Assembly: GCA_907165135.1 (NCBI GenBank)
Contig: CAJRAX010000011.1
Location: 1-57,156, forward strand
Direction of reading: 5' to 3'
DNA length: 57,156 nucleotides
Source of the DNA: Oikopleura dioica
Taxonomy: Eukaryota; Chordata; Appendicularia; Copelata; Oikopleuridae
The translations under genes and the position numbers were made by a program. Within the stretch, counting starts at the first letter, position 1; every line of letters starts with the position of its first letter. The notes under the pieces were generated by a model. The model worked only from the letters and a program-made list of their open reading frames with translations, did no database searches and had not been told where the DNA came from. Positions 45,470-56,166 of the stretch are shown here, piece after piece.

Positions 45470-47280
45470 GAATGACTTCTTCAGGGCTGAAATGGAGGGG
45501 ATCGCGAGCTAATCGACAACAACGACGAGAAAGGAACTCCAAGGAAAGACTCCTCGAAAAATCTAGCGCAACCGTTTCTTCCCCTCTCGCAAGCCAAGAA
45601 ATACCAACTCGTAAAACAGCTGTTTCAGTCTTCGCAATCGTCGTCCGTCAAAAACATTCCGCTGGAGAAACGATTGTTGTAATTGGAGCTGGACCATCAG
45701 GAATTTCTACAGCCAGACAGTTTCATTATTTTGGATTCAATGTGAAGATTCTAGAGGCGAGGAAGAGGATAGGAGGACGAGTTCATGTTTGGGCACCTTA
45801 GGTTCGTTTGAGTGAAAAAGCTCACTTATCGTCCATTTTAAGGTAGCTGTAGGAGCAATGGTCATCAACGGCCGCCAAAACAACCCTATCATCACCATGA
45901 GTCGTCAAATCTACCACGATGTCCACATCCTCGGAAGCCAATGCGGCCTTTTGTCAAATCCGAATCGATGGCTCGTGGACCAGACTTGAGAATGGAGCAT
46001 CATTTCAACACGATTTTGGACATTTTATCCGACTGGAGATTAGACAAGAAAAAGGACATTCCACTCATCGTCGCTCACAAAGAATGCGTCAGCCAAAGCG
46101 CGGAAAGATACTCAAAAACAGAAATGAAACTGCTCGACCTCCACATCAACAACTTGGAATACGCCTGTGGAGCGAGCCTTTCTAGCGTTTCAGCGCTCAA
46201 TTGGGACCAGAACGAGCGTTTTCCGCAATTTGGCAGGGATCATGCGATCGTGACATACGGATTTTCTGATGTTTTGGAAGAATTGTCGAAACCGCTGAAT
46301 ACAGAGTTTGAAATTTTTCGGTTTACCGGTGGCGAGCATTGATCATTCTGGGGAAAAGGTGGTCGTCGAAACGACTCATCGGGAGAAAATTGAGGCGGAT
46401 AGGATCGGATACAGAATACAATTTTCTAAAAAAGGTTGAAATAAGACTTTTGTATCCATTTCAAAAGTTCTTCGTGTCAATCCCACTCATGCTCGCTCTC
46501 ATGAAAAAGAAAATCATCAAATTCACCCCCGACTTATCTCCGCGAAAATGGCGCGCTGTAGAAAACATCGGCGCCGGCCTGATAGAATAATGCCTCCTCC
46601 GCTTCGATTCAAAATGGTGGAGTTACATGATCGGTGGCGCTGATTTCTTTGGCTCCATCAGGCGTCGACGCTGATGATGAACACGATACGTCGGGGATTT
46701 TTAATGTGTTCTACGATATTCCATCGGCTGAGAGTGATCATTTTACGCTCATGTCGATCGCAGCTGGAGCTTCGCTTGATATTTATCATTCGATGAGTGA
46801 TAAACAGCTCGTTTCCAGTGCGATGGCGACGCTTCAAGGCAAGAGTCAATTAACAAGCTCCTTTTTACTTGAATTGTCGCCATTTTGTGACTCTTAAAAG
46901 AAATCTTCAAAGAAAACACGAGCCCAGAGCCCCTGAGCTTCCACATTACACGCTGAGGAAAAGAAGAATACTCCCATATGAGTTATTCTTTTATCAAACT
47001 CGGTTCAACCGGAAAAGACTACGACAAAATGGCGGAACCAGCTTCCGATCGATTATTTTTCGATGGAGAAGCCACCAATCGGTACGTTTAAGCGCATCCC
47101 TCTATAAAAAATGTTTGATAGGTATTTCCCACATACAGTGACAGGAGTGACAGTCCCTACTTGTCCGGAGTTCGCGAAGCAGCGAGAATTTTCAAGCTAG
47201 AACACAAGAAACTCAACCCTGATTCGAAATTCTACGGCGACTCGATTTTCGAACAAACTTCTCTTCATCCCCAGGTAAAG
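45470..47280 (+). pseudogene. KDM1B/LSD2-like histone demethylase, frame-broken
   Basis: FAD-dependent lysine demethylase family. In order: TIVVIGAGPSGISTARQFHY (FAD-binding) with VKILEARKRIGGRVHVW; AVGAMVINGRQNNPI; DLRMEHHFNTILDILSDWR; LDLHINNLEYACGASLSSVS and NWDQNERFPQFGRDHAIVT; SPRKWRAVENIGAGLIE; IFNVFYDIPSAESDHFTLMS with SDKQLVSSAMATLQ; MAEPASDRLFFDGEATN with RYFPHTVTG; and GVREAARIFKLEH. The wording follows KDM1B rather than KDM1A (no tower insertion). Blocks sit in different frames; at least one break, at a TTTT run near 45952, disappears with one extra T, so part of the damage may be sequencing error. Others, including the catalytic-side TRW segment, are not recovered. Confidence 0.65.
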
Positions 47281-47564
47281 AAATCATCCCTTTTCTTCCC
47301 TTATCGTTCTCTAAGAAGCGAAAGAGCGAGTCAATCAACCAAAAACCGCCTTCAAAGAAGATTAAACGACGAAAATCCGAGCCGATTCCGACCATGTAAC
47401 CGACCATGTAAAATCTTGTTTCCTTATTTTTCATATTCACATGTTTTTTCTTCTTCCAAAGCTTTACCTTTTTCTCACTGCCTTCATTGTTCTTCTTTTT
47501 GCTGCAATATCTTTAATATATTTTCTTATGCTTGAATCAATGGTCAAAATATTGGTTAAGGAAT

Positions 47565-47910
47565 TCGAAAATTTCGGCTATGGTCAATTTTTGGAGTTAA
47601 GAAGATTTGGAGTAAGCCAAAAGGAGCAACTTTATTTTCCGGAAAAATTCCAAATCGGAGCAAAATTTCAAAGCCGATTTTAAGGGTGTTGCAGAAATAT
47701 TTAAGGGTATCTGAATAGCTCAAAAGAAAGCCCGGGCCCCGAGGCGCGTTTTTGCCGGGGTTTGAAAGGGCCGGGAGGCCCTTAACACTATTAAAATCGG
47801 CTTTGAAATTTTGCTCCGATTTGGAGTATTTCCGGAAAATATAATTGCTCCTTTTAGCTTACTCCAAATCTTCTTAACTCCAAAAATTGTGTCGAGCCGA
47901 AAATTTCAAT
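47565..47910. repeat. Foldback element with about 110-bp arms
   Basis: Left arm: GGAGTTAAGAAGATTTGGAG, TAAGCCAAAAGGAGCAA, TTTTCCGG, AAATCGGAGCAAAATTTCAA, AGCCGATTTTAA. The right arm (47790-47905) is its reverse complement, ending in CTTACTCCAAATCTTCTTAA. A 100-bp GC-rich loop (GGGCCCCGAGG...GGGCCGGGAGGCCC) lies between. No coding potential. Confidence 0.85.
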
Positions 47911-47951
47911 TTTCAGATGAACTGACAGAGAAAAAGTGAAAGGGGATTAAA

Positions 47952-48604
47952 ATGGCCCGATTTTCACATGTTTCAGGACTGATTATTTTCCTTCTAGCGC
48001 TGGTTTTTCTTTTTATAATCGACTTGCATATGCAAGGCCTACAGGTACAATGGTGTGTTAACTCTTTGCCCGAAGAGTCTTCAACTGCCAGAAGCCTCAA
48101 AGATCGCCTCTCCTTTTCCAACTCTCAAGAATCACCAGCTGTACTTCATGAAGAATTTGTCCAGTCGCTAGAAAATCCCATTGTGCGCCTTTCCAGTCTC
48201 TCCCGCTCCTCGCTGCAGAATTTTCCCTCTTTGAAATTCGTCCTCGCTTCACTCACCGCAAACGCTGCTTATAGGCTATGAAGTATAGCGATGTCGGAGA
48301 AGCGATGCTAGAGAATTTGATGGTTTCTATTGGCAGATTCGCAGGCAACTGCTCGAAATGTCTATTTCCGAAGCCTACTGGCTCGTACCACTGCTCCGTC
48401 TGTGCCAAATTCGTCATTTAGATGGGTAACCATTCTCTCTCAATTCATCCCTTTTGAACCTCTTCGCTTTAGACCACCACTTTCCCTGGATCAACAACTG
48501 CGTCTGCCATTTCAACCGGCGCTTCTTCTTGAACTTCTGCCTCTGGACGACGATCGGCTGCGGCTACTTCTCGCTGGTCGGCTATCCCTATCTTCGGCAA
48601 AATA
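47952..48604 (+). pseudogene. DHHC palmitoyltransferase (ZDHHC16-like), inactivated
   Basis: CSKCLFPKPTGSYHCSVCAK then FVI-TAG-M, a 47-nt intron (48426-48472), then DHHFPWINNCVCHFNRRFF and NFCLWTTIGCGYFSLVGYPY. This is the zinc-binding cysteine-rich domain in the right order, but TAG (48419-48421) replaces the usual basic residue before MDHH, the catalytic Cys of DHHC is Phe, and the usual NNCVG is NNCVC. The piece at 47952-48281, starting MARFSHVSGLIIFLLALVFL, may hold the N-terminal membrane segments. Splice sites are intact. Two independent lesions, one catalytic, make an inactive copy likely. Confidence 0.65.
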
Positions 48605-48751
48605 AACCAAGAAGACGACGACAAAATCAGCAACCGTCAGCGCGCCAAAACGACCGGTCACTGCTCGTCCCGCTTTTGGATCTTGCGCGAAACCGGCAAA
48701 ACCAGTTGTTACTTCTTGACCGGCGAGTGTGAAACCAATGGTCAATTGGCA

Positions 48752-49369
48752 ATGATTGATCGAGCGAAGAGCACGCTGAATTCTCGACTTGATACTGGAT
48801 TTGCGCTAAAGCCAAGAACGATGAGTGCGAAGAGTTCGATTCCACCGCGGCAAGCTTCAGCCAAACCACGACCTGTTACTACTTCAACTTCTGCGAGTCG
48901 ATTTGGCGCATTTGCGAAGACTGGCGTGAGTAAAACTGAGAGAAAGCCTGGTGCAACAAAGAAAGAGGAAGCGAAGAAGGTGGTCCAGCCGACCTCTTCA
49001 AAGACGAAACCAGGTGTGATTCAGCCAAAGGTTGTCTCACGATTCGGCCAAGCTTCATCTTCTAGCAAGAAAGAAGTGCAGAAAGTTAAACCAGCGAGTA
49101 GTTCAGTAACTGCACCAGGGAAGAGCACGGCAGCGACGAATCCGAAGCCAAAGATTCCGACTTCGACGATGGAAAAGCCTGAAAAGTCGAAGCCGCTTAC
49201 GGCCAAGGCAGCTGAAGTTACTGAGAGACTTTTGAGTAAGACGCCAAAAACGCCTCGCGATAAACCAGCAGAGTCTAAGACTCCTGCTTCTTCCTCTGCA
49301 TCTTTGAAAGCGAAAACACCAGTGCGACCGAAGACTCCAGTGGCGAAAACGCCAGCTAAAACTTCTTGA
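48752..49369 (+). CDS. Lys/Ser/Pro-rich basic protein with KTP repeats
   Basis: Continuous 205-codon frame from ATG at 48752 (the frame is open a further 69 nt upstream). Very basic and low in complexity: SRFGAFAKTGVSK and VSRFGQASSSSK repeat an SRFG word, and the C-terminal part repeats KTP (SKTPKTPRDKP, RPKTPVAKTPAKTS). Composition is like microtubule-binding or histone H1-type tails; no folded domain. A real gene or exon is likely because the frame is clean in a damaged neighbourhood. Confidence 0.5.
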   Translation: MIDRAKSTLNSRLDTGFALKPRTMSAKSSIPPRQASAKPRPVTTSTSASRFGAFAKTGVSKTERKPGATKKEEAKKVVQPTSSKTKPGVIQPKVVSRFGQASSSSKKEVQKVKPASSSVTAPGKSTAATNPKPKIPTSTMEKPEKSKPLTAKAAEVTERLLSKTPKTPRDKPAESKTPASSSASLKAKTPVRPKTPVAKTPAKTS

Positions 49370-49384
49370 TTCAGCTTTTGACGA

Positions 49385-49596
49385 CGAACTAATCAACCCA
49401 ACGAGTAAAAAAGCAGTCTTCGTGTTCGAGCAAGTTGTCCCAGGATTAAAGACGAACGACAAATGCCAAGCCACATTTAACGTAACTACAGCTGAATTTA
49501 ACAAGTCCTAAAAAGCTTTTTAAGGATGTCGCCTGGGAAGTTGCCGGAAAGGGCTTTGTCACCTCCGCCAATTTGACTAATGTTCAAGTCAAATAA
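49385..49596 (+). pseudogene. Degraded coding fragment, unassigned
   Basis: FDDELINPTSKKAVFVFEQV and KCQATFNVTTAEFNKS-stop, then in another frame FKDVAWEVAGKGFVTSANLT. It reads like part of an extracellular beta-rich domain. May be the downstream exon of the basic protein gene; no clean splice seen. Confidence 0.3.
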
Positions 49597-49906
49597 GCGA
49601 TCTGAAGAAAGACCGTCGATTCACTAGGCTGCTACTCAAAATACTTGATAGGGACAATTTGAAATTAATGATAATCACCTTTCTACTTTAAGAATTTTGA
49701 TGAATCGAATCGTTTTTCGCCGAATCGTTCCTTTTGCTAGTTTATCCTCGATCCAGGTAAAAAGAACGATTGGATTCGAGGTGATTTTAAAGCGATTGAA
49801 AGCTCTTCTGGAACGAGAAGGAATCGAGAAATGTGTTGGCGAAAGATAGAAGCTACATAATCGAAGATTCCTCTGGAACGATTGAATATTGAAACTCGTA
49901 CAAGAA

Positions 49907-50458
49907 AATGCGATTATTTGGGTATTTCGGCTGTCCTTACTGCGCCAATGTAAGGGCCTATGTTAAATTTCGGGGAATCGATAACAAAGACGTCGAAGTC
50001 AGCATTGGCAAGCCAGAGCTGAAGGGTGTCATTGAAAACTACTTACAAGGTAAATTGCTTGTTCCTTTTGGCAAAGAATAGTCATTTTTAGTGCCCGTCC
50101 TCGCCTTCTACAACAACAGCAGTAGCGAGCCCGACGCAGTAGTGAAGGACTCCGGAGCGATCGTCTCGACTCTGGAGCAAGTGCTCCGATTAGTGGCCGA
50201 GCCGATGAGCGAAATCGCCAAATAATACTTCGACGAAAAGGGTAAATTCATCAAGAGCAAGGTGCCGATCCTGACGAAAGATGGACAGATCCAGACAGTA
50301 AATTCGTTCAAGACGGAATTCTATATATCGAAGCTTTTGCAGTAATCAACTTGACTGAAGGGACGAGCGCTTGGGAGCAGTACGAACAGAGTCCCGAGCT
50401 GATGCAGTGGTACTACTCAGTCCAGCACGCGCTCGACACTCATCAGGGCATGCTCTAA
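49907..50458 (+). pseudogene. PTGES2/glutaredoxin-like thioltransferase with in-frame stop
   Basis: ATG then LFGYFGCPYCANVRAYVKFR, a thioredoxin-fold CPYC site as in membrane-associated prostaglandin E synthase-2 and glutaredoxins, then VIENYLQ, a short intron (about 50050-50090), VPVLAFYNNS (cis-Pro loop) and DSGAIVSTLEQVL. After MSEIAK, a TAA at 50223-50225 interrupts a frame that continues YFDEKGKFIKSKVPILTKDG. A later segment, EGTSAWEQYEQSPELMQWYY, resembles the C-terminal part. Loss by nonsense mutation is the simplest reading. Confidence 0.55.
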
Positions 50459-50590
50459 GCACTGGCCCCACTGAATCACTTTTAGACTTGAAAAACCGTC
50501 CAAACTTCATTCTTCAAAAGATAACTAACCAAGGAATCAAGGCCCAAGCTTGTGAAATTACTAGATGTTTTCATTCGTCTTCATTTTAGA

Positions 50591-51433
50591 ATGTCAAGCA
50601 ATGTCACAAAAATCGTTGAAGAAAACAAGAAAAGCAGACACTACAGTCTTTCTCTCAGCGACAAGAGCATCACCCAACTGACGCAGATTTCTTCCGACTT
50701 CAGCCAACTGCAGCACCTCTCCGAGCTCATTCTCGCGCACAACGGCCTCAAACAGCTCGCTGCTTCGATCACAAACTTAAAGAATCTCAAACTGCTCAAC
50801 TGCTTCAACAATGAGCTCGTCGAGCTTCCCGGAAACTTGTCGGAGGTGAATTCAAGAGCGCGATTCTTTTCTAGAAGCCCTTGTTTTAGCTGCAAGAGCT
50901 GAGTAATCTCAATTTGGGAATGAACAAGCTTCAGCGCCTGCCGAACAGCTTCCACAAACTCGCCAAGCTCGAAATACTCGACTTGACGTAAAACAACTTC
51001 AACGAAACAGTTTGCGAGCTCCTTTCTAAGGTAACTCTCAGTCAGTCGCGTTTTTCCTATTTTTGTAGTCGCTGCGCGCGTTGTACGTTTCCGACAACGA
51101 CTTCCACAATCTTCCTTCAAAAGTGGCCCAATTTAAGAGACTTCAAATTCTTTGCGCAAGAGATAACGAGATAACGCTCATTCCGCCGGAAATCGCACTA
51201 ATGGACAATTTGACAGAGCTTCATTTACAGGTACTTGATAACTTCGTTTAGAATCGTATTTCATTTGGATCTTGCAGGGCAATTTGCTGAGTCTACTTCC
51301 GCCGCAGCTTCCAGTGCTCGTCGGGAAGAAGCTCAAAATTCTGAGAGTGGAGAGGAACTAGTTCGTCCGACCGATCGAAGAAAACAGGAAAAAGGCCAAC
51401 AAGCGCTGTAGATTATCTCCGCTCCGACCGTAA
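50591..51433 (+). pseudogene. RSU1 (Ras suppressor 1) leucine-rich-repeat homologue with in-frame stops
   Basis: ATG follows TTTTAGA. Repeats: LSELILAHNGLKQLAASITN, LKNLKLLNCFNNELVELPGN, LSNLNLGMNKLQRLPNSFHK, LEILDLT-TAA-NNFNE, LRALYVSDNDFHNLPSKVAQ, LQILCARDNEITLIPPEIAL, LTELHLQ and GNLLSLLPPQLPVL. The order and wording follow RSU1, a focal-adhesion protein binding PINCH. Short introns with GT...AG at about 50846-50890, 51032-51068 and 51232-51278. TAA at 50989-50991 replaces the conserved Tyr of LDLTYNN, and TAG at 51359-51361 follows RVERN. Exon structure is otherwise whole. Confidence 0.65.
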
Positions 51434-52620
51434 GACAGCTCTTCTTGATAGGCTTCCTTTGAGGCTCAAAGTTTGAGCGCAATTCAGAGTACTGCATCTT
51501 CTACAACCGCGAAGGAGGCGACCAGAACGCGAAGCCCTCTGCCGAGCGGCGCAAAGAGCGGGAGAAGAAGCGGCAAGTCACCCGCCCAGTCCAGGCTTGA
51601 TCTGATTCTGTACCTTTTTTGCATGTTCTGTCTGGCAGCACTTCCAATATCCACCAGCGCTACTTTCATCGTCATCAAAAACTCCCTTCAGTGCACTGAC
51701 CTCTCTCTCTTCTACGCTTGATCATTCTAACTGGCCAATTTAAGGGGTAGTCCTCGCTTTTGAAAAAATCGGAATTTTCAAATTTTCTTTGCAAATTCTG
51801 AAAACTCGTTAGAAGAGCTAAAAACTTTGTGTTGATCATTTTTTCAAAATATAAGAGGAAAAAACCCAAAATCGCACTTGAAAAATGAGATTTTGATGTA
51901 AAATTTCAAAAACTCGAAATTTTTGCCAATTTTATCCATAGATATAGCTTTATTTCGATTTTAAATTACCTCTAGATAATAAAGATAATAAATAAAATGT
52001 CTATTATTATGCTAATTTAGTATAAATCATCCTTAAAAACTTATTTTTCAAGATTTTGAGACCCAACCTTTGATTGATGGCATTACATTATGACTTTTCG
52101 GAATTTTTAATTTCCCTGAATTCAAACCTAGACGAAGGTATGAACTTTCAAAAAAATTAATAAGTTTAAATTTTTGAAACATCCTCTTGATTTTAGGCGC
52201 GTTTAGAAAAAGGCCAAAATGGCGATTTTGCCCGGGCTAGGTTCTATTATCGCCCTCTAACTCCTTAAGCGGGCGAATAAAATTTTTTCCGTGAATTCAA
52301 ACTTTCATCAGGGTTCGACCTTTCTACTCATATAGTTTTTATCCCTTAACCCCACCGCAAATTTGTGGGAGCGCTGTTCAAAAAGAGCCGAGATCGCAAA
52401 AAGCAGGGACTACCTCCTTAAGGAACTCCCGTTGAAACTGGTCCACTTTTGAAAGGTTGCTGGGAAGTTCCTTAATTGGCAAATGGTTCCTTTTCTTCTA
52501 ATAAATTCGGTTTCTTCAAAATATTTTTTATTCGTATTTTCAGAATTGGCGATTGAAATAAGCCATCCCTTTTGTTTTTACGAATATTGAGAATGATTAC
52601 TAAAGGAGGAATCAAACGAG
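51434..52620. other. Gene-free interval, AT-rich
   Basis: No gene recognised. A short Ser/Lys-rich frame at about 51473-51600 (RSPLPSGAKSGRRSGKSP) may be the RSU1 tail. The rest, 51720-52600, is AT-rich with many small A/T runs. Confidence 0.5.
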
Positions 52621-53300
52621 GAATTTACGGGTGTATGGCGCCCAGGTTATGCGGCCGTCCTTGAGTTCCTGAAAGACATGGCCAGCGCGAAGGAAGACAA
52701 AGACTCGGCCTTCCGGTCGGTAATGTCGATGGACAAGTCAGCGTTTAGCCGAAACGATCGGAACTATGAGAACCTCTCGCAAAACAGTGTAACAGTTACT
52801 TCTATCTCGTCGAGTAGATCGCGGCCGATCGACGCCGAGAGAATTAACGCAGGCTTCGTTGTCAACTTCAAAAGAAATACTCTATCTAGGTCACTATTTT
52901 CTGCACAAAGAATTATCCAAACTTGTTTTCAGTACAACTGCGAAAGCAACGGGCTCTGGCGGCTACTTGAACGTCTCTCAAGCGGGTCTCATTCGAGAAA
53001 CTCTTTTCGCTATGGAAAACATCCCCGGCCTCTTCATTTGCTACGACGACAACGTCAATTCACTTTACAGATACCGACTCAAGGAGAAATGACAGAGTAG
53101 ACAGTCGCGATCGATCAGATGTGGAGTCGCTGGGCGCGTTGGGCTTTCACGTTCGCGAAATCAGCGCCTTTATCGCGCAGCACGAGAAGCAGGAAGGATG
53201 ATTGGAAGCGCTGGTCAGCAGAATTCGAGCTGGGACTTTTCCAAGTTTATGCGGCGGAGTATGATGGCAAAAAGACCAAAAAAGAGGACTTGCGAAATTG
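52621..53300 (+). pseudogene. Possible gamma-tubulin complex protein remnant
   Basis: GYLNVSQAGLIRETLFAMEN-IPGLFI and LGALGFHVREISAFIAQHEK resemble the start of GRIP motif 1 in gamma-tubulin complex components (the YLTVSEQELVRDLLYVLxGIDG block and the LxxLxxRIRxF block). A Ser-rich N-terminal piece (MASAKEDKDSAFRSVMSMDK) precedes them. Stops (TGA twice) and frame changes break the second part. Low similarity; could be another family. Confidence 0.3.
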
Positions 53301-53516
53301 ATGCTTCCGAAGCACGAGAATAGACAACTTTAACCGCTGCTGTTTAAGATTTCCAGTATGACTAAATTATAAACACCATAACAGTGTTTTCGGCTTGGTC
53401 TACGGGAGTTTTTCTGAAAACGGGTGTGGGTGGGGATGGGGACAGGCAAAGTCCTCATGTCTTATTATTTGGCGGGAGACTCTGTCTGTCTGCGATCAGG
53501 CAGGCTCCCTTTAATG
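53301..53516. other. Transition into subtelomeric satellite
   Basis: About 200 bp of unique sequence with a G-rich patch (GGGTGTGGGTGGGGATGGGG near 53424). No gene. Confidence 0.5.
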
Positions 53517-55876
53517 TTATGCTTGTAGAGGGCTCAAGTTAGTCTTAGAGCGTGGGCGCGACTAGGGTTATGCTTGTAGAGGGCTCAAGTTAGTCTTAGA
53601 GCGTGGGCGCGACTAGGGTTATGCTTGTAGAGGGCTCAAGTTAGTCTTAGAGCGTGGGCGCGACTAGGGTTATGCTTGTAGAGGGCTCAAGTTAGTCTTA
53701 GAGCGTGGGCGCGACTAGGGTTATGCTTGTAGAGGGCTCAAGTTAGTCTTAGAGCGTGGGCGCGACTAGGGTTATGCTTGTAGAGGGCTCAAGTTAGTCT
53801 TAGAGCGTGGGCGCGACTAGGGTTATGCTTGTAGAGGGCTCAAGTTAGTCTTAGAGCGTGGGCGCGACTAGGGTTATGCTTGTAGAGGGCTCAAGTTAGT
53901 CTTAGAGCGTGGGCGCGACTAGGGTTATGCTTGTAGAGGGCTCAAGTTAGTCTTAGAGCGTGGGCGCGACTAGGGTTATGCTTGTAGAGGGCTCAAGTTA
54001 GTCTTAGAGCGTGGGCGCGACTAGGGTTATGCTTGTAGAGGGCTCAAGTTAGTCTTAGAGCGTGGGCGCGACTAGGGTTATGCTTGTAGAGGGCTCAAGT
54101 TAGTCTTAGAGCGTGGGCGCGACTAGGGTTATGCTTGTAGAGGGCTCAAGTTAGTCTTAGAGCGTGGGCGCGACTAGGGTTATGCTTGTAGAGGGCTCAA
54201 GTTAGTCTTAGAGCGTGGGCGCGACTAGGGTTATGCTTGTAGAGGGCTCAAGTTAGTCTTAGAGCGTGGGCGCGACTAGGGTTATGCTTGTAGAGGGCTC
54301 AAGTTAGTCTTAGAGCGTGGGCGCGACTAGGGTTATGCTTGTAGAGGGCTCAAGTTAGTCTTAGAGCGTGGGCGCGACTAGGGTTATGCTTGTAGAGGGC
54401 TCAAGTTAGTCTTAGAGCGTGGGCGCGACTAGGGTTATGCTTGTAGAGGGCTCAAGTTAGTCTTAGAGCGTGGGCGCGACTAGGGTTATGCTTGTAGAGG
54501 GCTCAAGTTAGTCTTAGAGCGTGGGCGCGACTAGGGTTATGCTTGTAGAGGGCTCAAGTTAGTCTTAGAGCGTGGGCGCGACTAGGGTTATGCTTGTAGA
54601 GGGCTCAAGTTAGTCTTAGAGCGTGGGCGCGACTAGGGTTATGCTTGTAGAGGGCTCAAGTTAGTCTTAGAGCGTGGGCGCGACTAGGGTTATGCTTGTA
54701 GAGGGCTCAAGTTAGTCTTAGAGCGTGGGCGCGACTAGGGTTATGCTTGTAGAGGGCTCAAGTTAGTCTTAGAGCGTGGGCGCGACTAGGGTTATGCTTG
54801 TAGAGGGCTCAAGTTAGTCTTAGAGCGTGGGCGCGACTAGGGTTATGCTTGTAGAGGGCTCAAGTTAGTCTTAGAGCGTGGGCGCGACTAGGGTTATGCT
54901 TGTAGAGGGCTCAAGTTAGTCTTAGAGCGTGGGCGCGACTAGGGTTATGCTTGTAGAGGGCTCAAGTTAGTCTTAGAGCGTGGGCGCGACTAGGGTTATG
55001 CTTGTAGAGGGCTCAAGTTAGTCTTAGAGCGTGGGCGCGACTAGGGTTATGCTTGTAGAGGGCTCAAGTTAGTCTTAGAGCGTGGGCGCGACTAGGGTTA
55101 TGCTTGTAGAGGGCTCAAGTTAGTCTTAGAGCGTGGGCGCGACTAGGGTTATGCTTGTAGAGGGCTCAAGTTAGTCTTAGAGCGTGGGCGCGACTAGGGT
55201 TATGCTTGTAGAGGGCTCAAGTTAGTCTTAGAGCGTGGGCGCGACTAGGGTTATGCTTGTAGAGGGCTCAAGTTAGTCTTAGAGCGTGGGCGCGACTAGG
55301 GTTATGCTTGTAGAGGGCTCAAGTTAGTCTTAGAGCGTGGGCGCGACTAGGGTTATGCTTGTAGAGGGCTCAAGTTAGTCTTAGAGCGTGGGCGCGACTA
55401 GGGTTATGCTTGTAGAGGGCTCAAGTTAGTCTTAGAGCGTGGGCGCGACTAGGGTTATGCTTGTAGAGGGCTCAAGTTAGTCTTAGAGCGTGGGCGCGAC
55501 TAGGGTTATGCTTGTAGAGGGCTCAAGTTAGTCTTAGAGCGTGGGCGCGACTAGGGTTATGCTTGTAGAGGGCTCAAGTTAGTCTTAGAGCGTGGGCGCG
55601 ACTAGGGTTATGCTTGTAGAGGGCTCAAGTTAGTCTTAGAGCGTGGGCGCGACTAGGGTTATGCTTGTAGAGGGCTCAAGTTAGTCTTAGAGCGTGGGCG
55701 CGACTAGGGTTATGCTTGTAGAGGGCTCAAGTTAGTCTTAGAGCGTGGGCGCGACTAGGGTTATGCTTGTAGAGGGCTCAAGTTAGTCTTAGAGCGTGGG
55801 CGCGACTAGGGTTATGCTTGTAGAGGGCTCAAGTTAGTCTTAGAGCGTGGGCGCGACTAGGGTTATGCTTGTAGAG
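53517..55876. repeat. 51-bp subtelomeric satellite, block 1 (46 copies)
   Basis: The unit begins TTATGCTTGTAGAGGGCTCA and ends GCGTGGGCGCGACTAGGG. Copies start at 53517, 53568, ... 55863 at exact 51-bp spacing, giving 46 full units plus a 14-16-bp remnant. I see no variation between copies. The unit contains GACTAGGGTTATG, close to the telomere word, and the block passes directly into TTAGGG repeats. Confidence 0.95.
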
Positions 55877-56166
55877 GGTTAGGGTTAGGGTTAGGGTTAG
55901 GTTAGGTTAGGGTTAGGGTTAGGGTTAGGGTTAGGGTTAGGGTTAGGGTTAGGTTAGGGTTAGGGTTAGGGTTAGGGTTAGGGTTAGGGTTAGGTTAGGG
56001 TTAGGGTTAGGGTTAGGGTTAGGGTTAGGGTTAGGGTTAGGGTTAGGGTTAGGGTTAGGGTTAGGGGTTAGGGTTAGGGTTAGGGTTAGGGTTAGGGTTA
56101 GGGTTAGGGTTAGGGTTAGGGTTAGGTTAGGTTAGGGTTAGGGTTAGGGTTAGGGTTAGGGTTAGG
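55877..56166 (+). repeat. Internal telomeric tract (TTAGGG)n
   Basis: About 290 bp of TTAGGG with scattered TTAGG and one TTAGGGG, in the same orientation as the chromosome end. It is bounded on both sides by the 51-bp satellite. Confidence 0.95.

Noticed and set aside
37948-53300. TAA/TAG read as amino acids (alternative genetic code)
   Set aside because: Genes to the left end with TAA and have no internal TAA/TAG, and TGA stops also break the last remnant near 53200. Decay or errors explain the stops better.
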